Source: Candidatus Cloacimonadota bacterium
Lineage (GTDB): Bacteria; Cloacimonadota; Cloacimonadia; Cloacimonadales; TCS61
DNA length: 24,528 nucleotides
Reading direction: 5' to 3'
NCBI GenBank assembly: GCA_029932755.1
Contig: JAOZPK010000018.1
Span: forward strand, 1 to 24,528
The notes beneath the pieces were generated by a model. The model ran no database searches and was not told the DNA's origin. It saw nothing but the letters and a program-made list of their open reading frames with translations. Position numbers and translations under genes: made by a program. Shown here piece after piece: positions 1-6,898 of this stretch (position 1 is the stretch's first letter; every line of letters starts with the position of its first letter).

Positions 1-69
1 TTGTGATTTATTTTCTAATTGACACCTAACAATAATATTTACAAATTCGATTTTGATTTAAATAATTAA

Positions 70-264
70 CTTGCAACATTAGAATTTAGGAGAGATGACT
101 TGAGGTATATTCAAAAGATTTTAGGACATAAAAGCTCATAAACCCTGATATATTTTTTCAAAACTATAGGGCAGGCAACTGAAATTTATGCATATATTAC
201 TTCAACTGGAATAAATAAGCTTAAGAGTCCTTTAGATGAGATTGATTTTGATGATGATTATTAA
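70..264 (+). pseudogene. Decayed C-terminus of a XerC/D-like tyrosine recombinase
   Basis: One frame, read from base 70, gives LAT-LEFRRDDLRYIQKILGHKSS, a TAA stop at 139-141, twelve unrelated codons, then TEIYAYITSTGINKLKSPLDE and a natural TAA at 262-264. Intact tyrosine recombinases have DLRYIQ-x-LLGHKSS-KTTEIYTHVS followed by a K/R-SPLD tail. The box II His (in LGHKSS) and the catalytic Tyr (TEIY) are therefore both recognisable. They are separated by about 36-39 inserted bases carrying the stop, and a further stop (67-69) lies just upstream with no recombinase sequence before it. What remains is the last third of an integrase gene, which is not functional. It marks an old mobile-element or integron-like insertion next to the lipoprotein gene. 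The family call is firm; the parent element is unknown. Confidence 0.8.
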
Positions 265-302
265 TGGCGTCATAACTCCCAAAATAAAAGTTATGACACC
301 AT
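264..302. repeat. Stem-loop just after the integrase remnant
   Basis: Arms ATGGCGTCATAACT (264-277) and AGTTATGACACCAT (289-302) pair over 14 positions with one C/A mismatch, around an 11-base loop. The left arm starts on the last base of the remnant's stop codon. No T-run follows, so this is not a classic intrinsic terminator. It could be a recombination-site half or a 3' hairpin of the lost gene. Confidence 0.6.
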
Positions 303-361
303 AAAATATAGTAACTATAGGTTGGTTAGTGGCATTTAACAAAAGAAAAGGAGGACATATT

Positions 362-1243
362 ATGTTCAAACTAGGAATCAAAGCGTTTAGTATATTATTC
401 ATCCTGTCGTTTATCTTTTTAATAGGATGTGCTTCACAGCAGAAAGTAATACAACCCATATCGGAGAAACAAGATTTGAGATACAACTTTACTTCGGATC
501 AAACTTTACGATATAAAACAAACAACACCTTAACACAAACAATGGAAGTTAGGGGAAATAAAGTAACCACAGAAGTTGAAAAGGAAATGGAGTATTCCAT
601 TGTTCTTATTAAACAAGATATTGATAAATCAATGCTTGAATTCACAATTAATTTCGGTTCTATGAACATTTCACAACCTGGTGGAGATATGAAAGCTGAT
701 TTGAACAACATTATCGGGAAATCTTTTACAATGTTAGTTAATGAAATCGGTAAAGAATCTGATTTTACGAATATAGAAAACATCACTTATTTCTTAGGAC
801 CTTCTGAACAGAGTATTGCTCAAGATTTTCAATCTGTTTTTCCCGATTTGCCTGAAATGATGGTTAATGTTAATGATAGTTGGACTGCAATTGATACAAT
901 TGAAGTAAAGTCAGTAACAACTGCCGCAAATGATCTTGAAATAGTCACATTTAGTGAATACAAATTGATAGCATTTGAACAATTCGAAGGTCGAAATTGT
1001 GTGAAGATTAATTGTATAACTTCAGCTAATCTACTTATTACTTCTACAGCACAAGGAATGGATTTTGTAACCAAAGTTGAGTTGAAAGGAATGGAAACAA
1101 TTTATTTTGATTATGAAAACAGGATGTTGGTTAAGGTGAGTGCAGAAACAAGTGGAAACGGTAGTATTACAGCTATGGGAGAGGAAAAAATGATTATTCC
1201 ATTAGAGCAAAAGATAACTTCTGAAACTGTTTTAGTTGAATAA
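362..1243 (+). CDS. Lipoprotein of unknown function (DUF6263-like)
   Basis: The 293-residue product starts with a type II signal peptide: basic start, hydrophobic stretch about 6-19, lipobox LIGC with Cys23. It should be a lipid-anchored envelope protein. The ATG at 362 follows an AAAGGAGG Shine-Dalgarno site; an in-frame ATG at 329 lies upstream of that site and is not used. The mature part is beta-rich, with alternating Thr/Val strands, a VNVNDSW motif in the middle and an 'I-Y-F-D-Y-E-N-R-M-L' strand near the end. This layout recalls the DUF6263 lipoproteins of Bacteroidota and relatives, but I cannot confirm the family by eye. No catalytic motif is seen. It is monocistronic and convergent with the glycosyltransferase gene, with a palindromic repeat between them. 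Confidence 0.8.
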   Translation: MFKLGIKAFSILFILSFIFLIGCASQQKVIQPISEKQDLRYNFTSDQTLRYKTNNTLTQTMEVRGNKVTTEVEKEMEYSIVLIKQDIDKSMLEFTINFGSMNISQPGGDMKADLNNIIGKSFTMLVNEIGKESDFTNIENITYFLGPSEQSIAQDFQSVFPDLPEMMVNVNDSWTAIDTIEVKSVTTAANDLEIVTFSEYKLIAFEQFEGRNCVKINCITSANLLITSTAQGMDFVTKVELKGMETIYFDYENRMLVKVSAETSGNGSITAMGEEKMIIPLEQKITSETVLVE

Positions 1244-1296
1244 TCCTCTAACATATTTTTGGGTGTTCCAATCAGAGAATAGCTGATGAAGAAACC

Positions 1297-1418
1297 ACTA
1301 ACAAACGTGTCAGCGGTTCAGTCGGTGGTGTATTCTGGCTGAATCGTACCGATTCAGGTTTGGTCGGTTTGTACAGGCTGAATCATTCTGATTCCGCCGC
1401 ACACGCTAATCAATAGGT
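1297..1418. repeat. Intergenic repeat with two tandem hairpins
   Basis: Hairpin 1 is CTGAATCG-TAC-CGATTCAG (1339-1357), perfect over 8 pairs. Hairpin 2 is GGCTGAATCA-TTC-TGATTCCGCC (1376-1398) with one mismatch. Both begin GGCTGAATC; the innermost pair is G-C in the first and A-T in the second, so pairing is kept. Outer arms CGTGTCAGCGG (about 1305-1315) and CCGCCGCACACG (about 1394-1405) also roughly pair, enclosing the whole. It fills the gap between two convergent genes. No T-tract is seen. Confidence 0.65.
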
Positions 1419-1437
1419 AAAATTCCGCTTCGCTTCA

Positions 1438-2538
1438 TTACAAGAATAATTTTGCCAGAGCTTCCCAGCTATATTTCTTGTTTTCTTGTTTAATATTCTT
1501 GATCAATTCTTCCTGATCCAGTTCAAAATATCGTACAATTGCATCAGCAAAAGATTCTTTGGAAACATCCGCAGCCATAGTTCCTGTTTTATTGTCCAAC
1601 ACAAGTTCTGACAAACTGCCTACAGGAGTTGCAACTGCTCCCAATTCCATGTCATTAGCTATTTGAACAACTCCACTCTGAGTTGCTTTAATATAAGGTA
1701 AAGCCAATACATCCGCAGCTTTAAAGAATAGTTCAATCTCTTCGTCTTTTACAAACCGATCTATAAAAGTAACTCTATTTTTCAATTCATTTTCTTTTAT
1801 TGCATTATGATATCTTTTTACATCACCATAAACTTCACCTACAATAAGTAGATGTGTATTTTCAATTTTATTTATAATATTTGGAAGGGATCTAATAAGA
1901 AGCTCTAAACCTTTATATTGTTTAATATAACCGAAAAAAAGAATAACCTTTTTACCAGTTAATTTCAATTCTGATTTTGCAGATATTTTTGTGTATTTTT
2001 CAAAATTATAACAATTGTACACTGGATGAAAACCGTGAACGGTTTTCTTTTTTGGGAAAAGTCGGCAAGCATCATTATAAACCGATTCAGAAAGAGTAAC
2101 CAAAAGATCAGCTTTATTTAAAGCATATTTAGTAAGGCTTTTCGCAAAAATCCATTTTTCATGAAAATTGATATTATGAACAATATAATAAAGTTTCGTC
2201 TTCTTATTTATGAGTCTTAAAATAAATCCGAATGAAAGTGCGAAAAATGGGATCCAGTAACCTATGATCAGGATATCAGGTTCCCAGTCATTAATAGATT
2301 TTACAGCTGGAAACCAGGTAAATGGATTATATGGAGTCAAATTTGAGATTATCGAAAAATCTGGTTTCTCCCCTTGGCTGAATTGATCTTTACCGGGAAA
2401 AAGTAGTTTGGGATATTGCTGTTTGAATGAGAAGAATTTTATTTCGTTATTATATTGAAGTTCTTTGGCAAGTTGGTAACTAAACTGAACGATCCCACCC
2501 CGATAAGGGTAAGCCGGTCCCAGAAATCCAATCTTCAT
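1438..2538 (-). CDS. Glycosyltransferase family 4 (GT-B fold)
   Basis: The 366-residue protein probably transfers a sugar from a nucleotide-activated donor onto a cell-surface glycan or lipid at the inner face of the membrane. The N-terminal domain opens with MKIGFLGPAYPYRGGIVQF, the glycine-rich acceptor-side loop of GT4 enzymes. The C-terminal domain has 'VILFFGYIKQYKGLELLI', 'THLLIVGEV', 'VTFIDRFVKDEEIELFFKAADVLALPY' and 'GAVATPVGSLSELV', the usual donor-site order. The common E-x7-E is replaced here by a QSGVVQIANDMELG stretch. The ATG overlaps the stop of the upstream gene (ATGA), so it is translated by coupling as last gene of the PHP / bPH-like / GT4 operon. Donor and acceptor cannot be read from the sequence. 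Confidence 0.9.
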   Translation of the reverse strand: MKIGFLGPAYPYRGGIVQFSYQLAKELQYNNEIKFFSFKQQYPKLLFPGKDQFSQGEKPDFSIISNLTPYNPFTWFPAVKSINDWEPDILIIGYWIPFFALSFGFILRLINKKTKLYYIVHNINFHEKWIFAKSLTKYALNKADLLVTLSESVYNDACRLFPKKKTVHGFHPVYNCYNFEKYTKISAKSELKLTGKKVILFFGYIKQYKGLELLIRSLPNIINKIENTHLLIVGEVYGDVKRYHNAIKENELKNRVTFIDRFVKDEEIELFFKAADVLALPYIKATQSGVVQIANDMELGAVATPVGSLSELVLDNKTGTMAADVSKESFADAIVRYFELDQEELIKNIKQENKKYSWEALAKLFL

Positions 2539-3077
2539 TTTTTATTCTTTTCAAAAAAAGCTTTCTTCTCTTTATCTGTGATCACCACCGATGCCATAAA
2601 TTCATCAAACTCAATTTGTGGAGCCATTTCGGCAATGCTATTCGCTATTTCCAATGGTTTGGGAAAATTGAGTGTATATTCCATTGATCTTTCCACGTCA
2701 TTAGCAATATATGTTAAACGGATCATTTTACGTTTGTCCTCATTTAATGCCATTTTTGTTAACGATTCCCATTTAATGTTTATACTCTTCTTTCCTAAAT
2801 ATTGGAAGGAGATCATCTCTTGAGTTAGCTTAATTTTATTCAAAGAAAACAAATTTTTCAAAAAAGAATTTAGAGCAAGGAACATGATAGCAAATGGAAC
2901 AAATTGAGCAAATTTGGATGAATCTGAATCAACTTTATTAAAAATAAGCCATATAGAGTAAACTATTGCAAGTGTGGCAAAAATGAGTGTAAACCAACGT
3001 ATGAACTGATTGAATTTATAAGTCCGTGGTAAACCTTTGGTCTTATTAATATCTAAAAATTCTCCCAGATCTTTCAT
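2535..3077 (-). CDS. Membrane protein with two TM helices and PH-like tail
   Basis: The 180-residue protein has two hydrophobic helices (about residues 26-46 and 57-75) followed by a basic, beta-rich cytosolic part. The motif order 'KIKLTQEMISFQYLGKKSINIKWESLTKMAL' is like bacterial PH (bPH/DUF304) domains placed after a helical hairpin. The tail (about 120-180) is helical and charged. The ATG overlaps the TAA of the PHP gene by one base, and its own TGA overlaps the start of the glycosyltransferase gene, so the three are co-transcribed and coupled. No enzymatic motif is seen. The PH resemblance is by pattern only; a plain hypothetical membrane protein is the fallback. Confidence 0.75.
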   Translation of the reverse strand: MKDLGEFLDINKTKGLPRTYKFNQFIRWFTLIFATLAIVYSIWLIFNKVDSDSSKFAQFVPFAIMFLALNSFLKNLFSLNKIKLTQEMISFQYLGKKSINIKWESLTKMALNEDKRKMIRLTYIANDVERSMEYTLNFPKPLEIANSIAEMAPQIEFDEFMASVVITDKEKKAFFEKNKK

Positions 3078-3901
3078 TATTTTCCTCTTCTTTTACTTTT
3101 CAATTCTTCCAATACAAATTCAGGAGCTGAATAGTTTTTAAATATGTCAATATCCAATCCTTCTCCATGGAAATCACTACCACCGGTTCGTATAAGCATA
3201 TTATTTTGAGCGATTTCATTGTAATGCAGAACAGTTTCATCATTACTTTTAGCATAAAAAACTTCCATACCGTCAATACCAAACCTTATGATTTCATAAA
3301 TAAGTTCATCATTCCTTAAAGTATATGGATGTGCCAGAACACTTACACCACTGGCATTTCTGATAACCTGGATTATTTTTTCTACAGAAGGTGAAGCTTT
3401 GGGAACATATGCATAGCAATGTTCTCCAAGATATTTTTCAAATGCCTCATATTTGTTTTTGCAATAACCATTCTCGATTAGAGCCCAGGCTAAATGCGGA
3501 CGCCCGAGATAATTATTTTCGCCGGCTCTCTCATAGATTTGATCATGATCAAGCATGATTCCCTGCTCCTTCAGCTTATCTATCATCGAATTTGCACGGT
3601 GGAAACGGTTATCATAGATCACACCTAATATATCATTGATCTCTTTGTTTTCTGTATCCATATAATAGGCAAGAATGTGTACATCTCTACCTTTATGAAG
3701 ACAACTGATCTCAACACCCGGGATCAATTCAATATCCATCTCTTTTGCTATTTCTATAGCATTGCGATAACCATCTAGATTGTCATGATCTGTAATTGAG
3801 ATCACGCCATGATCACTCTCTTTTGCTAATTCTAAAACTTCTCTAGGTGAATAGATTCCGTCTGAGTAATTAGTATGCACATGAAGATCTATCTTTTTCA
3901 T
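3077..3901 (-). CDS. PHP-domain metal-dependent phosphoesterase
   Basis: The protein (274 residues from ATG 3901) hydrolyses a phosphate ester with bound divalent metals in the cytoplasm. The PHP motifs are all present: DLHVHTNYSDG (His7, His9, Asp14), ITDHDN (Asp38, His39), PGVEIS (Glu64), DVHILAYY (His75), then VSVLAHPY and TGGSDFHG near residues 190 and 245. Length and motif order match the stand-alone COG0613 / YciV (RNase AM, 3',5'-nucleoside bisphosphate phosphatase) type rather than a polymerase PHP domain or histidinol phosphatase. A TTG three bases upstream is also in frame, but GGGAG spacing favours the ATG. It is the first gene of the PHP / bPH-like / GT4 operon. Substrate is inferred from family only. 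Confidence 0.92.
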   Translation of the reverse strand: MKKIDLHVHTNYSDGIYSPREVLELAKESDHGVISITDHDNLDGYRNAIEIAKEMDIELIPGVEISCLHKGRDVHILAYYMDTENKEINDILGVIYDNRFHRANSMIDKLKEQGIMLDHDQIYERAGENNYLGRPHLAWALIENGYCKNKYEAFEKYLGEHCYAYVPKASPSVEKIIQVIRNASGVSVLAHPYTLRNDELIYEIIRFGIDGMEVFYAKSNDETVLHYNEIAQNNMLIRTGGSDFHGEGLDIDIFKNYSAPEFVLEELKSKRRGK

Positions 3902-4206
3902 CAAACTCCCGATTTTCTTATATTTTTTATATATTGGAAATTTGAATTTGCTATATTTGTCAATGTAAAATGTGAGAATTGTGAATTTTGGAGAGATAGT
4001 AAGAACATTGCTATCGTCTTAACAATCTTAATGACGTTTAGCAGCAAAAGCTGCAGAATTAATGCATTACAAACTAGAAAGTTCGTAATGAGAAATACTT
4101 TGTTATAATGAATTGTCTTTCTGAGGTTTGACTTACAAAGACATTCGATGAAGAATCTCAATACATCAATTCGCTGGTTTTTATCTATAAGTTCTGTAAA
4201 TTTTTC
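3902..4206. other. 305-base gap without a supported gene
   Basis: Short ORFs exist on both strands but have no Shine-Dalgarno site and no recognisable protein. Small palindromes are visible: GCAGC-AAAA-GCTGC (about 4040-4053), TAATGCATTA (about 4059-4068) and GTCTTT...AAAGAC (4115-4142). The last, with the following 'CATTCGATGAAGAATCTCA', resembles a worn copy of the widespread 'TCATTCTGAGCGAA...GAAGAATCTCA' intergenic repeat. No RNA gene is seen. The stretch would hold the 5' leader of the PHP operon and the 3' end of the DUF5668-like gene. Confidence 0.5.
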
Positions 4207-4704
4207 TTAAAGTTCCTCTTTATTCTCCTTTTTACTTTTTATCAAGTCTGTAGATTTTGCAATGATCCATAATCCCAAAGCTATTAGAATTACAGGCCAT
4301 CCAATATTAAAGAAACGCCAAAGATTGAATGGTGAGGAGGATAAACCGATCACTGTTAATATTCCACCAGGGATCAGGGGCCACCACTCAGTTTTACCTT
4401 TGTTAAGACGGTCAATAACATAGATACCGATAAATCCGACTCCTAAGCCTAACGTGTTAAGAAGTGGAAAACGCCAGAAAAAACCATAAGTGAAACTTCC
4501 TAATCCGAGCCCGGTTATGAGACACCCAGGAATTAATAATCCATAAGAATCTTTGTAAAAATATGCTGCAATAAATAAACCACCTAATAGCAGCATAAAT
4601 GAATTCTGGTGAAATCCAATGAATAATCTTAATCCCGAGATTGACAAACCTACAAGTATTAATATTATCCCTGCGATTATTTGACCCTTGCGTTCATTTT
4701 TCAT
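4207..4704 (-). CDS. DUF5668/LiaI-LiaF-like multi-span membrane protein
   Basis: The 165-residue protein from ATG 4704 has an AGGAG site eight bases upstream; a GTG at 4713 overlaps that site and is rejected. It is almost wholly hydrophobic, with about six or seven short helices rich in Gly-Leu-Gly ('IIAGIILILVGLSISGLR', 'LLLGGLFIAAYF', 'GCLITGLGLGSF', 'WPVILIALGLWII'), a basic start and a Lys/Glu tail. Repeated 'G-hydrophobic-G...W-P-l-i-l-i-G' blocks are typical of the LiaI/LiaF-like transmembrane region (DUF5668). Function is unknown; relatives often sit with envelope-stress genes. It lies 46 bases downstream of the secreted T9SS-type gene, probably in the same transcript. A related small protein is at 16078-16446. 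Confidence 0.8.
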   Translation of the reverse strand: MKNERKGQIIAGIILILVGLSISGLRLFIGFHQNSFMLLLGGLFIAAYFYKDSYGLLIPGCLITGLGLGSFTYGFFWRFPLLNTLGLGVGFIGIYVIDRLNKGKTEWWPLIPGGILTVIGLSSSPFNLWRFFNIGWPVILIALGLWIIAKSTDLIKSKKENKEEL

Positions 4705-4737
4705 ATTATTCACTCCTATTTCAATAACATCTATCCC

Positions 4738-4759
4738 ATGAAATGCAAAGCTATTTCAT
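4738..4759 (-). other. Hairpin across the stop codon of the T9SS-type gene
   Basis: ATGAAAT (4738-4744) and ATTTCAT (4753-4759) form a perfect 7-base inverted repeat around 8 bases, spanning the TAG at 4751-4753 of the minus-strand gene. It is AT-rich and lacks a T-run, so it could at best be a weak 3' end or pause before the downstream membrane-protein gene. Confidence 0.35.
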
Positions 4760-6223
4760 TAGGATCATTTTCTTAACTTGCTGAAAATCACCTATTCTTA
4801 GTTTATAGAAATATATTCCTGATGAAACAGGTTTTCCTGAATCGTCAGTGCCATTCCAGATAACTGATCCTCCGATACGATGCTGCGCATCACTCAGGAT
4901 GACAGGTAGTGTTTTCATTTTCTGTCCTTTTAGGTTATAAATTTCAATTCGTGAATTTTCGTGTAATTTCGTGGTTTCAAAACTAATCGTTGTTGATGGA
5001 TTGAATGGATTTGGATAATTATTCAATTCGTAATTCGTAATTGGCAATTCATAATTTTCTGTTCCCGCTCCATTCCATTCATAAGCTCCCATATCAATAG
5101 AATCATTGTATGTACGTGAATTTCCAAGTAGATCAAACTCTGGGAATTCAAAGCTGAAAGGAAGAGAAAAAGTTCCTGAATCTATACAGGGTGAATCTAT
5201 ATCCAAAGCAAAAGGATGTATTCCTGTTCCAATAAAATGTGGATCTTGTTCAATGTTTCCCTTTCCCTCATGTCCAAATTCAATATCGTTATAACTTGTA
5301 TAGAATGCTTTGCACCACATTAATTGATGCGGGTCGTAGAAATTTGTTTCATTGCTCCAAATAATATTATTTGTGATCTGTGGTTTAGAAATAAATGTAT
5401 GAATAGATGCAGTTTCGTGGAAAGTCTCTTCATTCAGAACAAAATTGGAAACAATTGTATTATTGGTAATCTTGGGATATGAATATGAACAATAAATAGG
5501 AGAGCCACTGATAAATGCATGATTATTTTCAAATAAATTCCCGAAGATCTTGAGAGCAGAATGGTATTCAAAGCTAATCGCTCCACCAAAATCAGCAACA
5601 TTATTTCGGAAGATGCAGTTTGTAATTTCAAGATCAGAAGCATTATAGATTTGAATAGCACCACCTTTTTCTTCAAATGATTTTGAATATTCAAATAAGC
5701 AGTATTCCAATTTTGATGAGCTATTCAAAGTTGAGATATTATTGAATTTAAGTCCATTCCATGCACCATTTTCAGTATGATCTATCATGAAATAATCTGG
5801 TTGCAGACTGGTAAAATGAATTACATTTTCAGGCTCACCTACAGCCAGGATAGTACCATTCACATCTATAGAATAATAATCCTGAAATTCTACTTTAACT
5901 CCCGCCTCAACGCTAAGTGTAACTCCATTTTCTACTACTATGTTATCAATTACTTTTATTGTATCAGCACTCCAAAATTCATCTGAAGTGATATTCCCTC
6001 CAACTTCTACCGAGCTTCTTCCAAAAGTACTTTTTGTTGGTAATATCATTTCGTTTTCAGGTAAATATGCATGTCTTGTATCAGGTGAGAATATCTGACA
6101 GCCATAGTCTTCTGCAGAAGTTCCCGGAGTTACTCGGTAATCTCCATTCTCGGGATCAACGAGAAGAGGATCAATTCCAATTACATTATTACTAGCAGCC
6201 CAACTGACCGCTTGCGGAGGATT
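4751..6223 (-). CDS. C-terminal part of interrupted secreted beta-helix protein with T9SS-type sorting domain
   Basis: The frame is open from directly after the TGA at 6224-6226 to TAG at 4751-4753 and continues the reading frame of the N-terminal part, so this is the rest of one gene. The first internal ATG is at 6049, without a Shine-Dalgarno site, so independent translation is doubtful. Content in order: linker with 'GIDPLLVDPENGDYRVTPGTSAEDYG' (the usual end of a parallel beta-helix 'other cells have' domain), a new right-handed beta-helix ('VENGVTLSVEAGVKVEF', 'LEITNCIFRNNVADFGGAI', 'PKITNNTIVSN', 'PQITNNIIWSN', 'CIDSGTF...IDMGAYEW'), then the FlgD-like/T9SS type A sorting domain 'NYPNPFNPSTTISF ... 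IYNLKGQK ... WNGTDDSGKPVSSGIYFYKL ... KKMILMK'. The product would be surface-exposed or secreted. The sorting domain carries repeat-like sequence (4867-5059). Confidence 0.85.
   Translation of the reverse strand, partial: NPPQAVSWAASNNVIGIDPLLVDPENGDYRVTPGTSAEDYGCQIFSPDTRHAYLPENEMILPTKSTFGRSSVEVGGNITSDEFWSADTIKVIDNIVVENGVTLSVEAGVKVEFQDYYSIDVNGTILAVGEPENVIHFTSLQPDYFMIDHTENGAWNGLKFNNISTLNSSSKLEYCLFEYSKSFEEKGGAIQIYNASDLEITNCIFRNNVADFGGAISFEYHSALKIFGNLFENNHAFISGSPIYCSYSYPKITNNTIVSNFVLNEETFHETASIHTFISKPQITNNIIWSNETNFYDPHQLMWCKAFYTSYNDIEFGHEGKGNIEQDPHFIGTGIHPFALDIDSPCIDSGTFSLPFSFEFPEFDLLGNSRTYNDSIDMGAYEWNGAGTENYELPITNYELNNYPNPFNPSTTISFETTKLHENSRIEIYNLKGQKMKTLPVILSDAQHRIGGSVIWNGTDDSGKPVSSGIYFYKLRIGDFQQVKKMILMK
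4867..5059 (-). repeat. Repeat-derived segments inside the sorting domain
   Basis: Three blocks lie in frame in the FlgD-like domain. (i) 4867-4900: a palindrome with arms ATCCT/AGGAT and GATGC/GCATC, encoding LPVILSDAQHRIGG. (ii) 4943-4974: read on the minus strand, 'CCACGAAATTACACGA' then 'AAATTCACGAATTGAA', which matches the intergenic repeat end at 12784-12814 at about 25 of 31 positions with one gap. (iii) 5023-5054: 7-base units AATTCGT, AATTCGT, AATTGGC, AATTCAT, encoding the period-7 peptide NYELPITNYEL just before NYPNPFNP. All fall in loops or linkers. Confidence 0.7.
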
Positions 6224-6898
6224 TCAACCGTATTCACATAATTCAACAAAATGTCGGGTAGAATCTACATTTATCTCTTCATCGGAGTGATATGACCAGT
6301 TATCGAGCAAAATGGGGATTCCATAAGTTCCATAAAAAATACTAATCGCTACATTTGAACCTGTCGGCAGCCATTCCATTGGAACACCGGTCAAATATGT
6401 AAAATCATCTCCCGTATCAACTGCATCAACAAATATGTTCCTTTCGAGTAGTATATCATCACCTGCACCCTGCAAACGAATTGCATAATCTTGCGGCTGA
6501 TAGAATGTGCAATATTGAACATAACCAGTTGGGATTTCTGTACCAGTTGGATTGTTAATTCCACGATATCTGATGTTCCCATTTATTATAATACAGTTGT
6601 CAATATCGAGTTTATTGTTACAGTACGAAATACTTATTTGCTCACCTTCAAGATTTAATATTGCACCATTCCCTTCGATGCGGACATCCAAACCTTCCGG
6701 ACCGGAGAGATCAGCAATTACAGGATCGAATATCTTGCCAATGAGAAGTCCACCAGTATAAGTTACACCTGTTTCCAAAACCAGATATTTATCATAAACA
6801 CCTTGTGCAGGAGCCGTTTGATAAATTTCCTTTAAGGTAATTGAATGAGCACTAGATACCAATATTAATAGGAAAATAAGTAACAGTATTTTTTTCAT
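6224..6898 (-). CDS. N-terminal part of interrupted secreted beta-helix protein
   Basis: The 224-residue ORF opens with a Sec signal peptide (MKKILLLIFLLILVSSAHS, cleavage about 19) and continues with beta-helix sequence: 'VYDKYLVLETGVTYTGGLLIG', 'VRIEGNGAILNLEGEQISISYCNNKLDIDNCIIINGNIRYRG', 'VQYCTFYQPQDYAIRLQGAGDDILLERNIFVDA', a pectate-lyase-like/right-handed parallel beta-helix pattern. It ends at an in-frame TGA (6224-6226) after 'LCEYG'; the same frame runs on for 490 more codons, so the intact gene would be about 715 residues. The start overlaps the stop of the PrsW-like gene (ATGA), so the two are coupled. Either the gene has a nonsense mutation, or the base is an assembly error. As it stands it makes an exported protein lacking its sorting signal. 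Confidence 0.85.
   Translation of the reverse strand: MKKILLLIFLLILVSSAHSITLKEIYQTAPAQGVYDKYLVLETGVTYTGGLLIGKIFDPVIADLSGPEGLDVRIEGNGAILNLEGEQISISYCNNKLDIDNCIIINGNIRYRGINNPTGTEIPTGYVQYCTFYQPQDYAIRLQGAGDDILLERNIFVDAVDTGDDFTYLTGVPMEWLPTGSNVAISIFYGTYGIPILLDNWSYHSDEEINVDSTRHFVELCEYG

Noticed and set aside
264..302. Integron attC site beside the integrase remnant
   Set aside because: The stem-loop lacks visible R'/R'' core sites and unpaired bulges, and the remnant resembles general XerC/D-type recombinases as much as IntI.
4104..4109. Perfect TATAAT on the plus strand
   Set aside because: No -35 at a suitable distance and no plus-strand gene downstream for over 10 kb.
3875..4161. Two ORFs on opposite strands (77 and 86 codons)
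   Set aside because: They overlap each other, have no ribosome site and no recognisable protein features; low-complexity AT-rich DNA explains them.
6200..6229. Selenocysteine or other recoding at the in-frame TGA
   Set aside because: Only a 10-base palindrome (CCGCAAGCGG) follows seven bases after it, too small for a bacterial SECIS; the protein is a beta-helix, not a redox enzyme, and TGA is a plain stop in several neighbours.
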